Positions 61,102 through 64,000 of a stretch of DNA of 64,000 bases are shown piece after piece (position 1 is the first letter of the stretch; each line of letters starts with the position of its first letter). The notes beneath the pieces were generated by a model. The model was not told the origin of the DNA, made no database searches, and was given only the letters and a program-made list of their open reading frames with translations. Source of the stretch: Caprella mutica. Taxonomy: Eukaryota > Arthropoda > Malacostraca > Amphipoda > Caprellidae. Position numbers and translations under genes: made by a program. The DNA lies in NCBI GenBank assembly GCA_947561585.1, contig CANNZV010000932.1:186001-250000 (forward strand). Direction: 5' to 3'.

Positions 61102-61313
61102 TGGTAAGTACTCAATTAGCAGTCAGTTCCACATTTTCGGTCATATAAGAAAAAAACGATACAATAATAATTATTTCACTAGGATTGGTTGAGTAAAAAC
61201 AACCAACCCGGGTTGGTTGTTTTTACTCAACCAATCCTAGTGAAATAATTATTATTATATCGTGTTTTTCTTACGTGACCAAAGATTACTGACCGATAAT
61301 TCGAAACTTACCC
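61102..61313. mobile_element. complete 212-bp fold-back element with perfect 94-bp core
   Basis: The left end is TGGTAAGTACTCAATTAGCA. The right end is GACCGATAATTCGAAACTTA then CCC. TA lies at 61100-61101 and 61314-61315. The core 61163-61256 is a perfect palindrome with no spacer, centred on CCCGGG between 61209 and 61210. Outside the core, the arms stay mostly complementary. Confidence 0.92.
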
Positions 61314-61315
61314 TA

Positions 61316-64000
61316 CGGCATTAAATAGTTATTGGATTTTATATCATCAAATTTAACAATAATTCCCAAGCTGCAATAAATGTGAAAACACATACCAAAG
61401 CTTTATTGTCGAATCTAATTACTAATTCAGAGCTGCGTGATATCTAGATTGACTCAGAATGCACGCTACAGGTTAGTAAATACTACACACTGATATAGAA
61501 CTAATAACAAACTGAGTATTGATTGGGCTAGTAAATACTTTATTGGTATTTTCAATGTGTATAGTTGTGTTATATTCATAATCTATAGTGTAGATATGAA
61601 CATCAATTTGTTCATATTTGCATTATAAAATAAAAATAGCTGTTGATAGATTTTAACAATTCACATTATTGATACATACTCTCAATTAAATATAAATATG
61701 TGAAAGAAAATATTGGGAACTATTATTAGTTAACAGAATATTTCCTAGTTAATGAAATAGTTATTAATTTTACCTATTATAGGCACATAAATTATAGTTT
61801 AAGATGTAGCAGATAAGTATATATCAAATAATATAATTTGAGTATAATTAGGTAAATATATTAAAATAAACATACACACTCAAGATTAGGTTAGCTAATT
61901 TTTTATTACATTAGTCCAAGTAGTCTAATTTTAACATCACATTTCTCATCCTATTACCGTATCTAATTCTTCTCATCAAAATATTATAATCAGATTGCTT
62001 TAGATTTTGTGGTGATATCATATATAGGTATGTAATCCTGTAAATTGGTTTCTGTACGCTAATTTTCCCCGGGAAGTATGCTGCCTATCAGTCAAGCAGG
62101 TCTTTTTCCCCACACTATTTACTATAATTCCCTTCTAATACTCCCTTATTTAATTTGGGGGATCGTTACTTTATTGAACACCTGCACCAATGTTATTGCC
62201 TTAAGCTGAAATTGGTATTGTTAAAGTATGTGAATGACACTTGTATTTCTTAATAATTTTGTTGCCATTTATTTTTAACTATTAAAAAATACATGCAGGC
62301 AGTTTTGTTAGAAATTGAATTTCTTAATGCGGAATTTCATGACGCGATCGCTGGAAGGATGGCCTAAACCACAAAATTTGAAAATAAAGTTTTTCATTGA
62401 AAATAAAATTCTCTTTATTCTCAGTGTTGCATCAGTATTTTATGGAAAAGATATATAAATTGGTATCCTTTTTGCCTTGGTATTCCCTCGGTCCCTTCTT
62501 GCCCGAGGTAATTCATTCATGTTTTACCAATTAAAAAACAAGCTATGAAATGTTTTTTTAAAAGTTTTGAAAAGTTATATCACTTGTGTATTATAGTAAG
62601 TAAGTATGTACCTATACTCGCTTTGAATGTTTGTTAAATAATTTAAATTCTACCTACTCCAAAATAATTAGATCTCGTCTATATATGTTCTTCTTTAAAA
62701 TGTTCAAACTCTGATAAGTACAATGTATGAATTGTTAATCATTTGATTTTTATAGTTGCCTCAAACTTGTCAAAAGACGTAGAATATCTTACATAGCTTT
62801 ACACTAGGAGATAACAAGACAGATAGCTTTAAGGATGTCCGATAGCAGCAGATAAGTCTGACTTACTAAATCTTCCATGCGGTTCAGTCTAAATGGAGAG
62901 AGGATAATAAACAGTTGCTATGGATGTGATAATAGCAGTAAAGCGTATACTGGTTTAGGTTTAATTTAATAACTTCGTATTAAATTGTGTCTCGGTCATA
63001 AATATGATTTAGTTATAAAATATTATTTGTTTAATAACTTTCAAATGTCTTCAAGCTAGAATTACTGAGAGAATGATCCCCAATTGAATTATTTACTTTA
63101 ATTTAATTTAACTTTTTGCTCTACTTTTTTTGTTCCATAAATTGAAATCCAATTTCAAGAAAGTACTTTCAAATACCCAAATAACTCCTTCTATACTAAC
63201 AAAAGATCAATAATTATTTAGCTATAAATTATACCTCATAGTATGCAAAGACCCCTTGAACATCAATCACCAACACTGAACTGGTTTGGCGCTACCTGCA
63301 GTCTGTTTTGAGTTGCAGTTCTAATGTACAGATCACATCAGTAAAATTCTTATTTAACTATGCTGGATGTCCAATAAAAATATCAAAACTGGCAGATCGC
63401 AGGACTAATATTCCTCTATAAACATTTATTTGTGATAAGGAACAACGGAGTGGAGAAGAAAAGAAGAAAAAATGCTGATTGCAGGATTGCTCATTATTTT
63501 AATGTGTTCTATAGTGTAAATATATTGTATGTATTTATTGTATGTACTTATCTTATGTATGTTGTATGTACATATAGTGTATTTACATACTGTATGTTTA
63601 TATGTATGAAGTAAGTATTAAACACCGAGGCAAATGCAACTGTTAAATCTATGAATTTTTGTGCTAACTGCTATTGAATTGTTATTGAAATTTACAAATG
63701 ATACATTTTGATGAATTGAACTATTTTGATATTTTATTATAACGAATATTATACTGTATATGACTTTGTAGCAGCATTATCAATCTTTAGGAAACTATTA
63801 ATATTTTTATCTGTTAAATCAAATTATTATTTTTGATCATTAATTTTGTTGGAAAACAATGTAAATATTACGTAAACATGCTACGGGATTGTAGGATAAA
63901 ACTCATGGGATTATTGTTTCTAAATGCATTTTTCTGGAATATTATACTTTAAATTACTACGATTATTTTTTCCAATGAATTTATAAATAAATATTTGTAA
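61316..64000. other. AT-rich sequence, nothing recognised
   Basis: A degenerate TGTATGTA stretch lies at 63525-63610 and accounts for the small frame there. No gene, array or inverted repeat was otherwise seen. Confidence 0.4.

Overview
This window looks like an AT-rich eukaryotic, most probably insect, intergenic or intronic region. I lean towards a hemipteran such as a planthopper, but only on general character: base composition, TA-flanked fold-back elements and dense minisatellites. I cannot confirm a species. There is no bacterial gene organisation, no rRNA or tRNA that I can fold, and no CRISPR array. No open frame is long enough to be an intact transposase or reverse transcriptase.

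The window is dominated by non-coding repeats. About 18 tandem arrays (unit sizes 15 to about 115 bp) cover roughly 8 kb. The largest are a 50-bp array (4191-4948), a 41-bp array (6764-7885), a 16-bp array (14385-14998), an 18-bp array (32726-33312), a 49-bp array (34049-36005) and a 33-35-bp array (47384-48163). Several have a higher-order structure. Between them lie about 17 short non-autonomous elements. These include a family with GGGTAAG termini and TA target duplications (clear copies at 53382, 54050 and 61102, plus remnants), pogo/Tigger-like elements (26150, 33398), elements with CACTG-type ends (20514, 58295) and a 276-bp inverted repeat (15751-16026).

No complete gene is visible. 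Short open segments next to plausible splice sites are listed as candidate exons with low confidence, because stop codons are frequent but not overwhelming at this base composition and chance exons of 25-70 codons are expected. The best plus-strand candidates are a possible gene 3' end at 600-1224 (two phase-compatible splice forms around a minisatellite-bearing intron), a 54-codon terminal exon at 38852-39016 and an immunoglobulin-like segment at 16921-17046. The best minus-strand candidates are GC-richer exons at 57849-57983 and 60051-60124. I see no way to join these into one gene model.

The most interesting signals are four. One is a 12-unit (588 bp) higher-order duplication inside the 49-bp satellite. 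The second is two dispersed repeats that occur once as short unexpanded copies and once fused to expanded satellite arrays, in the same order both times. The third is a degenerate tandem repeat (55231-55752) whose copies carry nuclear-receptor-type AGGTCA half-sites. The fourth is a set of near-perfect palindromes able to form long hairpins. I did not find convincing evidence of a wholly new biological system.
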